A stretch of DNA of 8,155 nt from Salinimicrobium gaetbulicola (GTDB lineage Bacteria; Bacteroidota; Bacteroidia; Flavobacteriales; Flavobacteriaceae), in assembly GCF_042676025.1 (NCBI RefSeq), contig NZ_JBHTJP010000009.1, positions 1 to 8,155 on the forward strand, read 5' to 3'. The notes beneath the pieces were generated by a model. It worked only from the letters and a program-made list of their open reading frames with translations, was not told where the DNA came from and made no database searches. A program made the position numbers and the translations under genes. Of this stretch, positions 1 to 5,667 are shown in pieces. Every line of letters starts with the position of its first letter. The first letter of the stretch is position 1.

Positions 1-60
1 AACGGAGAAAAAGTAGAATTAACTGGCGGAGGATTCACATTGCCTGTATCTGTACAATAA
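1..60 (+). CDS. C-terminal end of an unidentified protein (partial)
   Basis: An open frame from the first base ends in TAA at 58-60 and encodes 19 residues, NGEKVELTGGGFTLPVSVQ. The alternating Gly/Thr/Val-rich pattern suggests a beta strand at the end of a beta-sandwich or similar domain, but this is too short to assign. The stop lies directly before the cassette end (C-TTGGCA-CAAC at 61-71), the same tight gene-to-repeat spacing seen in the complete cassettes. That spacing supports it being a real gene end. Everything upstream lies outside the window. Confidence 0.6.
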   Translation, partial: NGEKVELTGGGFTLPVSVQ

Positions 61-196
61 CTTGGCACAACATCGGTTAACGAGCAAATAGCGGCAGACC
101 CTTCAAAAATGACATTTTTAACTACCTTTAAAAAGATAACTTAAGCGACAAATAATCGTTTCCCAGGTCCGCTGCTTGCGTTAACCGGGAACGTTG
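61..196 (+). repeat. attC-like cassette boundary repeat, site 1 (main type)
   Basis: The core runs from CAAC (68-71) to GTTG (193-196), 129 bp. The outer arms are GGTTAACG (75-82) and CGTTAACC. The inner arms are CAAATAGCGG and the GCTTG-containing right arm, then ACC/GGT. The left spacer between CAAC and the arm is 3 nt (ATC) and the right one is 6 nt (GGGAAC). The A+T-rich centre contains AAAAATGACATTTTT, which can fold on itself. The left end carries hexamer TTGGCA preceded by C61. The cassette it closes is therefore predicted to begin GTTG-TGCCAA-A upstream of the window. The right arm has CTGCTTG where the other main-type copies have CTACTTG. Confidence 0.9.
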
Positions 197-1282
197 GGTA
201 CAATAATTTTTTAAGATTTTGACTAATAAAGACATAAACGATTTTACTTTACTACTTAACACTCTAAACTATATTTCTGTAAAGGATATAAATGAAAGTT
301 CGGAAAAATGGATAATTGAAGTACTTAATAAATCTCTGCCTTTATTTACTCATTTAATAAATTCTTATTCATTAGATAAAATCGAAAGAATAACTATCAA
401 CAGAAGAATTCACGGTTCCAATAAGAGAATTAAAGAAATAAAATTTTTAAAATACCCTCCGGCTGATAAGGTTGCAAATTATGGAAGATGTAATCTGCCT
501 AAACAAAGTATATTGTATGCTTCGCCTCTTTATATGACAGCAATAAGCGAAATGCAACCACGTGTTGGAGACTTAATTACAAAATCAATTTGGACAAAGA
601 AAAATTCAAAAGAACTAAAATTATGTCCAATATTCCATATTCAACCGACTGATGGAAGTATAAATCCACATTCCTGGAGATTGGAAAAAGAGTTCAACAA
701 ACTTGTGAAGCAAAATCATCCAAAAGAACAGCAAGAAATTGTAATAAGTCTTTCAAAATTTATAGCATATCATTTCTCAAAATATGTTGATAGACAGAAA
801 CCTAAAAATTATCTTTTTAGCGCTTTCTTTTCGAATAAGATATTAAATGATTTTGAAGGAGGTACGATTGATGGAATAATCTATCCAAGTGTAAGATCTA
901 AACTGTCTTTCGAAAATGTTGCTCTAAAACCTGATGTTTTTGATTTAAATTATCAGTTATCAGAAGTTCACGAATCTATTATTACAAAGGATCCTTCTGA
1001 TGGTGATAAAGGTTACTTAATGGATGGATTAAATTTTAGTAAAGAATTTGATTATGAAACCGGGGAAATTATGTGGGATGATTCGATAAAACAACCTCAA
1101 GAAAGAATAGATTTCTTTAAAAAACACTTCCAATTAGATTTGGAGTAAATTACTGTACCCAACAACGCATAACTCAAATAGGCGGCAGTGTTAGAAAGAA
1201 AATAATTATCTTCACCAAGAAACCAGGTCTAAGCTGACAAAACCGCGTCCTCTACTCCGCCAACTTGTGTTATGCGAAACCG
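194..1282 (+). mobile_element. Gene cassette A (RES-domain cargo)
   Basis: The cassette starts GTTG-GGTACA-A (193-203) and ends C-TGTACC-CAAC (1153-1163), a perfect 10-bp inverted repeat (193-202 with 1154-1163). A203 faces C1153, and six further pairs follow (204-209 with 1147-1152), so the pairing extends onto the last bases of the stop codon. The boundaries given assume cleavage after the G of GTTG, by analogy with integrons. That position is inferred. Confidence 0.8.
219..1148 (+). CDS. RES-domain protein (putative NAD+-degrading enzyme/toxin)
   Basis: A 309-residue protein whose middle matches the RES fold. Arg62/Arg63 lie in an NRRIH segment. They are followed by YGRCN at 88-92, then LYASPLYMTAISE ending in Glu111, and DGIIYPSVR at 218-226 with Ser224 and downstream ENVAL. 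The Arg-Glu-Ser set names the family, which includes toxins that phosphorolyse or hydrolyse NAD+ and are normally neutralised by an Xre-type antitoxin. No antitoxin gene is present in this cassette, and the protein is longer than typical toxin members. It may be a solitary RES enzyme, or a toxin whose partner is elsewhere. The start is TTG at 219, 23 bp after the repeat; the first in-frame ATG is about 105 codons later and would delete the RES core. The RES assignment is good; toxicity is inferred. Confidence 0.82.
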   Translation: MTNKDINDFTLLLNTLNYISVKDINESSEKWIIEVLNKSLPLFTHLINSYSLDKIERITINRRIHGSNKRIKEIKFLKYPPADKVANYGRCNLPKQSILYASPLYMTAISEMQPRVGDLITKSIWTKKNSKELKLCPIFHIQPTDGSINPHSWRLEKEFNKLVKQNHPKEQQEIVISLSKFIAYHFSKYVDRQKPKNYLFSAFFSNKILNDFEGGTIDGIIYPSVRSKLSFENVALKPDVFDLNYQLSEVHESIITKDPSDGDKGYLMDGLNFSKEFDYETGEIMWDDSIKQPQERIDFFKKHFQLDLE

Positions 1283-1285
1283 TTG
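1153..1285 (+). repeat. attC-like cassette boundary repeat, site 2 (GCATAAC variant)
   Basis: The core is CAAC (1160-1163) to GTTG (1282-1285), 126 bp. The outer arms here are GCATAAC and GTTATGC rather than GGTTAACG/CGTTAACC, and the inner arms are GGCGG and CCGCC. The 3-nt left (AAC) and 6-nt right (GAAACC) spacers are kept. So is the internal A facing C, in CAAAT against ACTTG. The central ~70 bp bear no resemblance to the main type. Sequence has changed while geometry is retained, which indicates that structure is the conserved property. Confidence 0.85.
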
Positions 1286-2068
1286 CCCACAATATAAAAA
1301 ATGACTTGGTACACAAAAAATACTTGGACTAAAGAGGATGAAGAAGAATTCTACATTCGTTTAAAAAGATCAAGAGAATACAACCGACCTCAATACTTGA
1401 AAACACAAGCATTTGCTCTAATTGAAACAAAGAAGTCGAAGCTTTTAGATGTGGCGGAATCATTAATAAATCAATTGTTGAAGGAATATCCGAATGACAT
1501 TTTCAACAAAAGTTCAGCCTTAAATTTTTTGGGAGATATATATCAGCAACGGGGCGATTATCATACTGCACTTAAACATTACCGAGAATCTATTAATTTT
1601 GAAAACGTTAATCCTAATAGTCCACAAACTTCATCGTTCCTGAGTTACTCAGAGCTTATCATTAAAACTCAACAAACTGACAAATATCCTAATGTGGAAA
1701 ATCTTCTTTTTGATAGAATGGATTCGGTAATTCTTCCTGTTCAAAAATATAAGATTGCTTCAATACTATCTGTGATTTACCAAACTAATAACAATCAGGA
1801 ACTTGCCCAACACTACGCAGAAATTGCAGAAAAAAACGCAACTGCAGAAACATCGGGTTTTCGTTACCACAAAGATGTAGGTGTTGTAAAACAACGTCTG
1901 AATTGGCTGGATAAACTGGTCAAGCGGAAATAAAACTGTGGGCAACATCGGTTAACGAGCAAATAGCGGCAGACCATTGAAAAATGACATTTTTGACTAC
2001 CTTTAAATAGATAACTTAACCGACAACTAATCGCTTCCCCAGTCCGCTACTTGCGTTAACCGGAGACG
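1283..2068 (+). mobile_element. Gene cassette B (TPR cargo)
   Basis: The cassette starts GTTG-CCCACA-A (1282-1292) and ends C-TGTGGG-CAAC (1936-1946), a perfect 10-bp pair. A1292 then faces C1936 and one more pair follows (T1293 with A1935). It carries one gene that fills nearly all the space. The attC-like site it owns at its right end is site 3, a different subtype from the one on its left. Confidence 0.8.
1301..1933 (+). CDS. Small TPR-type helical repeat protein
   Basis: A 210-residue soluble protein with no signal peptide or membrane segment. Residues 73-98 (ALNFLGDIYQQRGDYHTALK…) fit a tetratricopeptide repeat: small residues at the helix-packing positions and the G-D-Y turn between helices. 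Residues 35-62 and about 150-178 are also amphipathic helices, and 150-178 resembles a second degenerate repeat. TPRs are protein-binding scaffolds, so a partner-binding role is likely but the partner is unknown. The N-terminus is unusual (MTWYTKNTWTKEDEEEFY). The ATG at 1301 follows an A-rich leader 16 bp after GTTG, and the TAA sits 2 bp before the terminal repeat. A defence or immunity role is possible for such small TPR proteins, but nothing here demonstrates it. Confidence 0.75.
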   Translation: MTWYTKNTWTKEDEEEFYIRLKRSREYNRPQYLKTQAFALIETKKSKLLDVAESLINQLLKEYPNDIFNKSSALNFLGDIYQQRGDYHTALKHYRESINFENVNPNSPQTSSFLSYSELIIKTQQTDKYPNVENLLFDRMDSVILPVQKYKIASILSVIYQTNNNQELAQHYAEIAEKNATAETSGFRYHKDVGVVKQRLNWLDKLVKRK

Positions 2069-2071
2069 TTG
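1936..2071 (+). repeat. attC-like cassette boundary repeat, site 3 (main type)
   Basis: The core is CAAC (1943-1946) to GTTG (2068-2071), 129 bp. It has the GGTTAACG/CGTTAACC outer arms, the CAAATAGCGG/CCGCTACTTG inner arms, and ATC and GGAGAC spacers. The centre carries the shared AAAAATGACATTTTTGACTACCTTTAAA-type block with scattered substitutions. The right inner arm reads AGTCCGC where site 1 reads GGTCCGC. This adds one more opposition (C facing A) that would become a G·T wobble on the bottom strand. Confidence 0.9.
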
Positions 2072-3039
2072 TACGCAATCTTCCCACTTGATTAGAATAG
2101 ATACTTTTACTAGTTCTTATCTAATCGACCATCCTGGAATGATTGAACTCTCAATTTAAAATGACCGTTTTTTACATCAATAAATTTAGAAGGATCATCC
2201 CAATTATATAAGCGAGCTTGAAATTCTCCAGTTACAATTTGTCCAAAATTGAAATATCCAGAAGTTATTTCCCTATTATCTGGCTCAGAATTAGTGATTT
2301 TTACATAAGAAGAGCTTGGCTGATCACCTATAGATGAAGTAAAATGCGTGGAAGGATCTGAAAAATCTAACGAAATATCAATATAAATCCCCTTTTCATA
2401 ATCATCCGTAGTTAATTTATAAGAACCTGTCTGATAAGAGTCATTGAAACGAACATTCTCATCATAGCCCGCACAGTTTCCATCGTTAAAATTGGTAAAA
2501 TATACATCAGCAGCCGGCATAGATTCATCTACCGGAGTAAATCCAGGTCCTGGGCTATGGGAGCACCCACTTCTACAGTAACACATAGTTGTCGCGTAAT
2601 CCTGAACTAATGTATTTAATTCTACACCAACCGAATAATTTTGATCATTTGTCGTCCAGACTATATATCTATCGTATTCAATAGACAGGTTTTCTCCATT
2701 ACTGCTATCATCATTTTTGCTACAAGAAATTAAGATTGCTAAAAGGAAAAGAAAGAAATTAAAACGTAACGATTTCATATCACATATATTTATGATTAAA
2801 ATAAAATTTGATAAAATCGTAGGGTCGTTTAAAAATAGTATATTATTAATAAATTTGTTGAGATTACAATAAAAAATTATCACAAAGAGGTGATTAATTA
2901 AAAGACTGCGTACAACATCGGTTAACGAGCAAATAGCGGAAGACCCTTCTAAAATGACATTTTTAACTACCTTTAAAAAGATAACTTAACCGACAAATAA
3001 TCGCGTTCCCAGGTCCGCTACTTGCGTTAACCGGAGACG
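2069..3039 (+). mobile_element. Gene cassette C (inverted lipoprotein gene)
   Basis: The cassette starts GTTG-TACGCA-A (2068-2078) and ends C-TGCGTA-CAAC (2906-2916). There are ten perfect pairs, A2078 facing C2906, then four more pairs (2079-2082 with 2902-2905). The repeats keep the same orientation as elsewhere while the cargo gene runs the other way. The repeat orientation is therefore independent of transcription. Confidence 0.8.
2110..2778 (-). CDS. Secreted lipoprotein of unknown function
   Basis: A 222-residue protein starting at ATG 2778 on the minus strand. A charged and hydrophobic leader (MKSLRFNFFLFLLAILISC) ends in a lipobox with Cys19, followed by SKNDDSSN, the usual acidic/serine tether of Bacteroidota surface lipoproteins. 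The mature part is rich in beta-prone segments. It has a cysteine cluster CYCRSGC (Cys66, Cys68, Cys72) and another cysteine at 102, suggesting disulfides or metal binding. I recognise no family. A longer frame opens at 2883, but its extra 35 residues would bury the signal peptide, so the inner ATG is preferred. About 130 bp of very AT-rich sequence lies between this start and the cassette end, enough for its own promoter. It is the only complete gene here on the minus strand. Confidence 0.85.
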   Translation of the reverse strand: MKSLRFNFFLFLLAILISCSKNDDSSNGENLSIEYDRYIVWTTNDQNYSVGVELNTLVQDYATTMCYCRSGCSHSPGPGFTPVDESMPAADVYFTNFNDGNCAGYDENVRFNDSYQTGSYKLTTDDYEKGIYIDISLDFSDPSTHFTSSIGDQPSSSYVKITNSEPDNREITSGYFNFGQIVTGEFQARLYNWDDPSKFIDVKNGHFKLRVQSFQDGRLDKN

Positions 3040-3042
3040 TTG
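2906..3042 (+). repeat. attC-like cassette boundary repeat, site 4 (main type)
   Basis: The core is CAAC (2913-2916) to GTTG (3039-3042), 130 bp. It has standard outer arms, ATC and GGAGAC spacers, and inner arm CAAATAGCGG followed by AAGACC rather than CAGACC. The centre is nearly identical to site 1. Confidence 0.9.
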
Positions 3043-3070
3043 TAACACATTTTGACCAAACCAACAGAAT

Positions 3071-3403
3071 TTGAAATTAACTAAAAAACATTTGGGAATT
3101 TATAACACCTACGAAGGAAAAAAATCCTCGTTAGAAAATGTTGGAACTCAAAAAGAGAAGGAATTATTTCAAAATGGAGAATTTGAGAAAATAACGGAAT
3201 TAATAGAAACTGAATACAAAATAAAACGGAAAGAACTTTCGGAATCAGAAATACAAAATCACAAATCTGACCTAAATTTAATATTTGATAGTAATTGGAA
3301 TAAAAAATCATTGAAATACTTATCGAAAAAATATTGTGAACCTGAAAAAGAACAAAGCACTTTTGACTCAATAATGTCTATGCTTTGGGCGATGTTTGGA
3401 TAA
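3071..3403 (+). CDS. Small hydrophilic protein, unknown function
   Basis: A 110-residue, highly charged protein (Lys/Glu-rich), predicted mostly helical, with no signal peptide or membrane helix. The C-terminus is more hydrophobic (SMLWAMFG). It has no recognisable domain. The start is TTG at 3071: an in-frame TGA at 3053-3055 excludes an earlier start and no upstream ATG is available. It is followed after 9 bp by a small membrane-protein ORF, and both belong to the same cassette. They are probably co-transcribed and may act together. A toxin-antitoxin or toxin-immunity pair would fit this size and layout but is speculation. Confidence 0.6.
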   Translation: MKLTKKHLGIYNTYEGKKSSLENVGTQKEKELFQNGEFEKITELIETEYKIKRKELSESEIQNHKSDLNLIFDSNWNKKSLKYLSKKYCEPEKEQSTFDSIMSMLWAMFG

Positions 3404-3412
3404 AAATAAAAT

Positions 3413-3601
3413 ATGACTGAATTCATAATTATATCTGTATTGATAATCCTTTTTGGAGGATTTTTATATTGGGCTTATCTTCCTGATTATCGAAGAAATC
3501 CTAAAGAATTTTGGCGGACATTAATCGGAATGCCAATTGGAATGTTACTTGGCGGAATTGGATTTAATGAATTAAACGAACAAATTAAAAATGGGCAGTA
3601 G
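3413..3601 (+). CDS. Small two-helix membrane protein
   Basis: A 62-residue protein with two hydrophobic segments, about residues 3-22 (FIIISVLIILFGGFLYW) and 35-52 (RTLIGMPIGMLLGGIGF). A short basic loop (PDYRRNPKEFWR) separates them, and the tail is polar. The ATG at 3413 is 9 bp after the stop of the upstream ORF in the same cassette, and the TAG is 35 bp before the terminal inverted repeat. Function is unknown. Confidence 0.65.
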   Translation: MTEFIIISVLIILFGGFLYWAYLPDYRRNPKEFWRTLIGMPIGMLLGGIGFNELNEQIKNGQ

Positions 3602-3636
3602 GAGAAAAAAATGGAAAGAAAACTGAAAAATAAAAA

Positions 3637-3772
3637 CGTGTTACAACATCGGTTAACGAAGCAAATAGCGGCAGACCATCAAAAAATGACATTTTTAACT
3701 ACCTTTAAAAAGATAAATTAACCGATAATATTCGTTTCCCATGACCGCTACTTGCGTTAACCGGAGACGTTG
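3637..3772 (+). repeat. attC-like cassette boundary repeat, site 5 (main type)
   Basis: The core is CAAC (3644-3647) to GTTG (3769-3772), 129 bp. It has an additional A in the left arm (CGAAGCAAATAG) and ATGACCGC in the right arm, so pairing beyond the GCGG inner arm is weaker than in sites 1 and 4. Spacers are ATC and GGAGAC. Confidence 0.88.
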
Positions 3773-4159
3773 CAACACACTCCATTAACCGAAAAGACAC
3801 TCCTTTTTTGCCCTTTTTGAGAGGTCAGGTTTCTGAACCTTGCCAACCTTGGTTTTCTGTCCGAAAAATCAGTCATTAAAAGCAACTTTTCAAGTTTTTA
3901 TCTGCGGCGGTTCCTGTCTATCAAGAAAACGGACTTCACTCAGCCGCTGCGGAAAAGCCTAATTTTATCAATCTTTCGGGAAATATGAATATTAAAATCT
4001 CATCGGGAAACTTTCTGCGGATCCCTAAGCGTGTTGCAACAACGGTTAACTAAAATGGCTTTTTTGAGGGATAATTTCCTACATTTATTTCCATAACAAA
4101 TATTCGTCTCCACGGAAAGTGATGTCTTCCCTACTCGCCACTTTTGTTAACCGGAGACG
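3770..4159 (+). mobile_element. ORF-less cassette E (first copy of a duplicated cassette)
   Basis: A 390-bp unit starting GTTG-CAACAC-A (3769-3779) and ending C-GTGTTG-CAAC (4030-4040). There are ten pairs, A3779 facing C4030, and two further pairs. Its ~250-bp body has no credible gene: the only short frames are a 22-codon plus-strand frame running into the repeat and a 39-codon minus-strand frame. Neither is supported by the second copy (cassette H, 5275-5664). The two copies have equal length, and I count about 19 substitutions and no indels. The body is locally more G+C-rich than neighbouring genes and has short potential stems: AGGTT/AACCT around 3828-3841, GTCCG at 3859-3863 with CGGAC at 3930-3934, and GCGGC/GCCGC. 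It could be a small RNA, a regulatory cassette or a dead gene. Confidence 0.75.
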
Positions 4160-4162
4160 TTG
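4030..4162 (+). repeat. attC-like cassette boundary repeat, site 6 (short-arm variant)
   Basis: The core is CAAC (4037-4040) to GTTG (4159-4162), 126 bp. It keeps GGTTAAC/GTTAACC, but the inner arms are AAAATGGC and GCCACTTTT instead of CAAATAGCGG/CCGCTACTTG. The centre is unrelated to the main type. Spacers are AAC and GGAGAC. The internal A facing C is retained at the same distance (17 nt) from GTTG. It is almost identical to site 9, which closes the duplicate cassette H. Confidence 0.87.
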
Positions 4163-4757
4163 TGCGTAAGTTGAAAAAATGACTAACTACGAAAGAATAA
4201 ATAGCGAAAGAAATATATTTCTGACCAAAATTTTTGAGCCAGAGGAAAACTCATTGGAATTTGAATTGACAATCGGGTTAGTTGATGAATTGGAAAAAAG
4301 CAATGAAATTCTCGGTGTTGATATTAAATCTTCAAGACCAATTTATCACAATAAAAAAAGTGAAATATTCAAAGTAATATTTGACCAATATATTGCATAT
4401 TCTGTGATTAATGAAAGTTATGAAAGTCTTCGCGGAACTGAATACGTTGGAGAAAAAATACGGACTTATAAAAAATCAAATTTCTTGGATTATGTAAAAG
4501 CGGACACATGTGCTTCATTGGACTATCCAGGAGAATTTAAGCATTACGCATTTATATCACTGAATCATATTGTGAATATTGTATCGACTGTTGAACCACG
4601 GATTGAAAAAATAAATTGAAAAACCTACGCACAACAGCGGTTAACGATCAAATAGCGGCAGACCATCGAAAAATGACATTTTTGACTACCTTTAAAATGA
4701 TAACTTAACCGACAAATTCACGTTTCCCAAATCCGCTACTTGCGTTAACCGGGAGCG
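4160..4757 (+). mobile_element. Gene cassette F
   Basis: The cassette starts GTTG-TGCGTA-A (4159-4169) and ends C-TACGCA-CAAC (4625-4635). There are ten pairs, A4169 facing C4625, then three more pairs (4170-4172 with 4622-4624). It has a single gene that starts 16 bp after GTTG. Confidence 0.8.
4179..4619 (+). CDS. Conserved-looking hypothetical protein, 146 aa
   Basis: A soluble acidic protein with no signal peptide. The central and C-terminal half has a pattern I associate with a widespread uncharacterised family of about 150 residues. It runs FDQYIAYSVINESY (68-81), then YVGEKIRTYKKSNFLDYV (89-106), a YPGEFKHYAF segment (116-125) and NHIVNIVSTVEP (129-140). That recollection is from memory and assigns no biochemical role. 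The conserved aromatic/charged positions (Tyr71, Asn78, Glu79, Tyr97, Asp104, Tyr105, His122, His130, Glu139) are candidates for a binding site. The ATG at 4179 follows a short A-rich leader, and the TGA lies 6 bp before the terminal repeat region. Small size and cassette context would suit an immunity or accessory function, but this is not shown. Confidence 0.75.
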   Translation: MTNYERINSERNIFLTKIFEPEENSLEFELTIGLVDELEKSNEILGVDIKSSRPIYHNKKSEIFKVIFDQYIAYSVINESYESLRGTEYVGEKIRTYKKSNFLDYVKADTCASLDYPGEFKHYAFISLNHIVNIVSTVEPRIEKIN

Positions 4758-4760
4758 TTG
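4625..4760 (+). repeat. attC-like cassette boundary repeat, site 7 (main type)
   Basis: The core is CAAC (4632-4635) to GTTG (4757-4760), 129 bp. The left spacer is AGC rather than ATC and the right spacer is GGGAGC. The left arm reads GATCAAATAGCGG. The right arm reads AAATCCGC, so the ACC/GGT inner pairing of site 1 is lost. Main-type centre. Confidence 0.88.
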
Positions 4761-5274
4761 TAAGCAATGCAAAAAAATCCATTTCAAACATAAATTGGAG
4801 AAAATCATAAATAAATATTCGACCTTAAATACTGCGAAACCTATTAACGGATTTTCCATTCTCTTGATCCTATATATTAATTTCTTAATTCTCTCTACTT
4901 TCGCACAATTCCACTATTTAAAGGTGAATCTCAAAAATCCATTAATTTCACAAGAACTTATTTCTGATTTATTTACACCATATGCTGATGTCGGTTTTAT
5001 TCTGTCAATTGGATTAATGCTGATCTTGGTTTTAAAATTTTTCAAACAAAATTTAATCGTGATTATAGGAGCACTTATCCTTATCGGATTCTATTATCTG
5101 GCTGATTATAATGCAGCCTGGAATAATTAAAATCGGATAAGCACTGCTTACAACATCGGTTAACGAGCAAATAGCTGAAGACCGTTAAAATGACATTTTT
5201 GACTACCTTTAAAAAGATAACTTAACCGACATATAATCGTTTCCCAGGTCCGCTACTTGCGTTAACCGGGAACG
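4758..5274 (+). mobile_element. Gene cassette G (membrane protein cargo)
   Basis: The cassette starts GTTG-TAAGCA-A (4757-4767) and ends C-TGCTTA-CAAC (5144-5154). There are ten pairs, A4767 facing C5144, then three more pairs (TGC 4768-4770 with GCA 5141-5143). Confidence 0.8.
4795..5130 (+). CDS. Small integral membrane protein with three predicted helices
   Basis: A 111-residue protein with hydrophobic segments at about 19-39, 65-83 and 86-103. Helices two and three are separated by a very short basic turn (KFFKQN) and form a hairpin. The loop between helices one and two (about 40-64) is polar. No family recognised. The start is TTG at 4795, 35 bp after GTTG. No ATG or GTG is available upstream in frame, and the ATG at 4767 is in another frame and stops after eight codons. 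Start confidence is therefore moderate. Confidence 0.68.
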   Translation: MEKIINKYSTLNTAKPINGFSILLILYINFLILSTFAQFHYLKVNLKNPLISQELISDLFTPYADVGFILSIGLMLILVLKFFKQNLIVIIGALILIGFYYLADYNAAWNN

Positions 5275-5277
5275 TTG
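5144..5277 (+). repeat. attC-like cassette boundary repeat, site 8 (main type)
   Basis: The core is CAAC (5151-5154) to GTTG (5274-5277), 127 bp. Spacers are ATC and GGGAAC. The left inner arm is CAAATAGCTGAAGACC, which carries T where other copies have the second-last G of GCGG, making one additional mismatch. The right arm and centre match site 1 closely. Confidence 0.9.
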
Positions 5278-5664
5278 CAACACACTCCATTAACCGAAAA
5301 GACACTCCTTTTTTACCCTTTTTGAGAGGTCAGGTTTCTGAACCTTGCCACACTTCTTTTTCTGTCCGAAAAATCAGTCATTAAAAGCAACTTTTCGAGT
5401 TTTTATCTGCGGCGGTTCCTGTCCATCATGAAAACGGACTTCACTCAGACGCTGCGGAAAAGCCTAATTTTATCGATCTTTCGGGAAAAATGAATATTAA
5501 ATTCTCATCGGGAAACTCCCAGCGGATTTCTAAGCGTGTTGCAACAACGGTTAACTAAAATGGCTTTTTTGAGCGATAATTTCCTACATTTATTTCCATA
5601 ACAAAAATTCGTCTCCACGGAAAGTGATGTCTTCCCTACTCGCCACTTTTGTTAACCGGAGACG
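5275..5664 (+). mobile_element. ORF-less cassette H (second copy of cassette E)
   Basis: A 390-bp unit, the same length as cassette E. By eye it has about 19 substitutions (roughly 95% identity) and no insertion or deletion. It starts GTTG-CAACAC-A (5274-5284) and ends C-GTGTTG-CAAC (5535-5545), with ten pairs, A5284 facing C5535, and two more pairs. The duplication includes the closing repeat (site 9) but not the preceding one, exactly the unit expected if a cassette is copied with its own attC-like site. The substitutions show no codon periodicity. One breaks the GCGGC/GCCGC stem seen in E (GCCGC becomes GACGC at about 5449-5453), so that stem is not preserved. The GTCCG and CGGAC segments are unchanged. 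Confidence 0.78.
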
Positions 5665-5667
5665 TTG
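5535..5667 (+). repeat. attC-like cassette boundary repeat, site 9 (short-arm variant)
   Basis: The core is CAAC (5542-5545) to GTTG (5664-5667), 126 bp. It differs from site 6 at only two positions that I can see (GAGGG to GAGCG, and AAATATTCG to AAAAATTCG). It has the same arms, the same AAC and GGAGAC spacers, and the same internal A facing C. Confidence 0.87.

Larger units (their letters stand above)
3040..3769 (+). mobile_element. Gene cassette D (two small ORFs)
   Basis: The cassette starts GTTG-TAACAC-A (3039-3049) and ends C-GTGTTA-CAAC (3637-3647). There are ten pairs, A3049 facing C3637, then four T-A pairs (3050-3053 with 3633-3636). This is the only cassette in the window with two plausible genes. 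Confidence 0.8.

Noticed and set aside
1766..1948. Minus-strand ORFs inside the TPR, RES and lipoprotein genes (for example 1766-1948, 6677-6928, 7038-7313)
   Set aside because: They overlap well-supported genes in antisense. Their composition is that of reverse-complemented coding sequence, and they have no own start context.
2779..2883. A 35-residue N-terminal extension of the minus-strand lipoprotein
   Set aside because: The internal ATG at 2778 begins a canonical signal peptide with a lipobox; the extension has atypical AT-driven composition.
3611..3721. A 36-codon ORF (MERKLKNK…) after the membrane protein in cassette D
   Set aside because: Two thirds of it lies inside the conserved repeat, whose sequence is shared by loci where the frame is not open with the same start.
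3757..3876. A 39-codon minus-strand ORF in cassette E
   Set aside because: The second copy (cassette H) has an in-frame stop in the middle, and the tail lies in the preceding repeat.
3985..4053. A 22-codon ORF (MNIKISSG…) at the end of cassette E, also open in cassette H
   Set aside because: The substitutions between copies are mostly amino-acid-changing over a short stretch, and the last third lies in the repeat. No sign of coding constraint.
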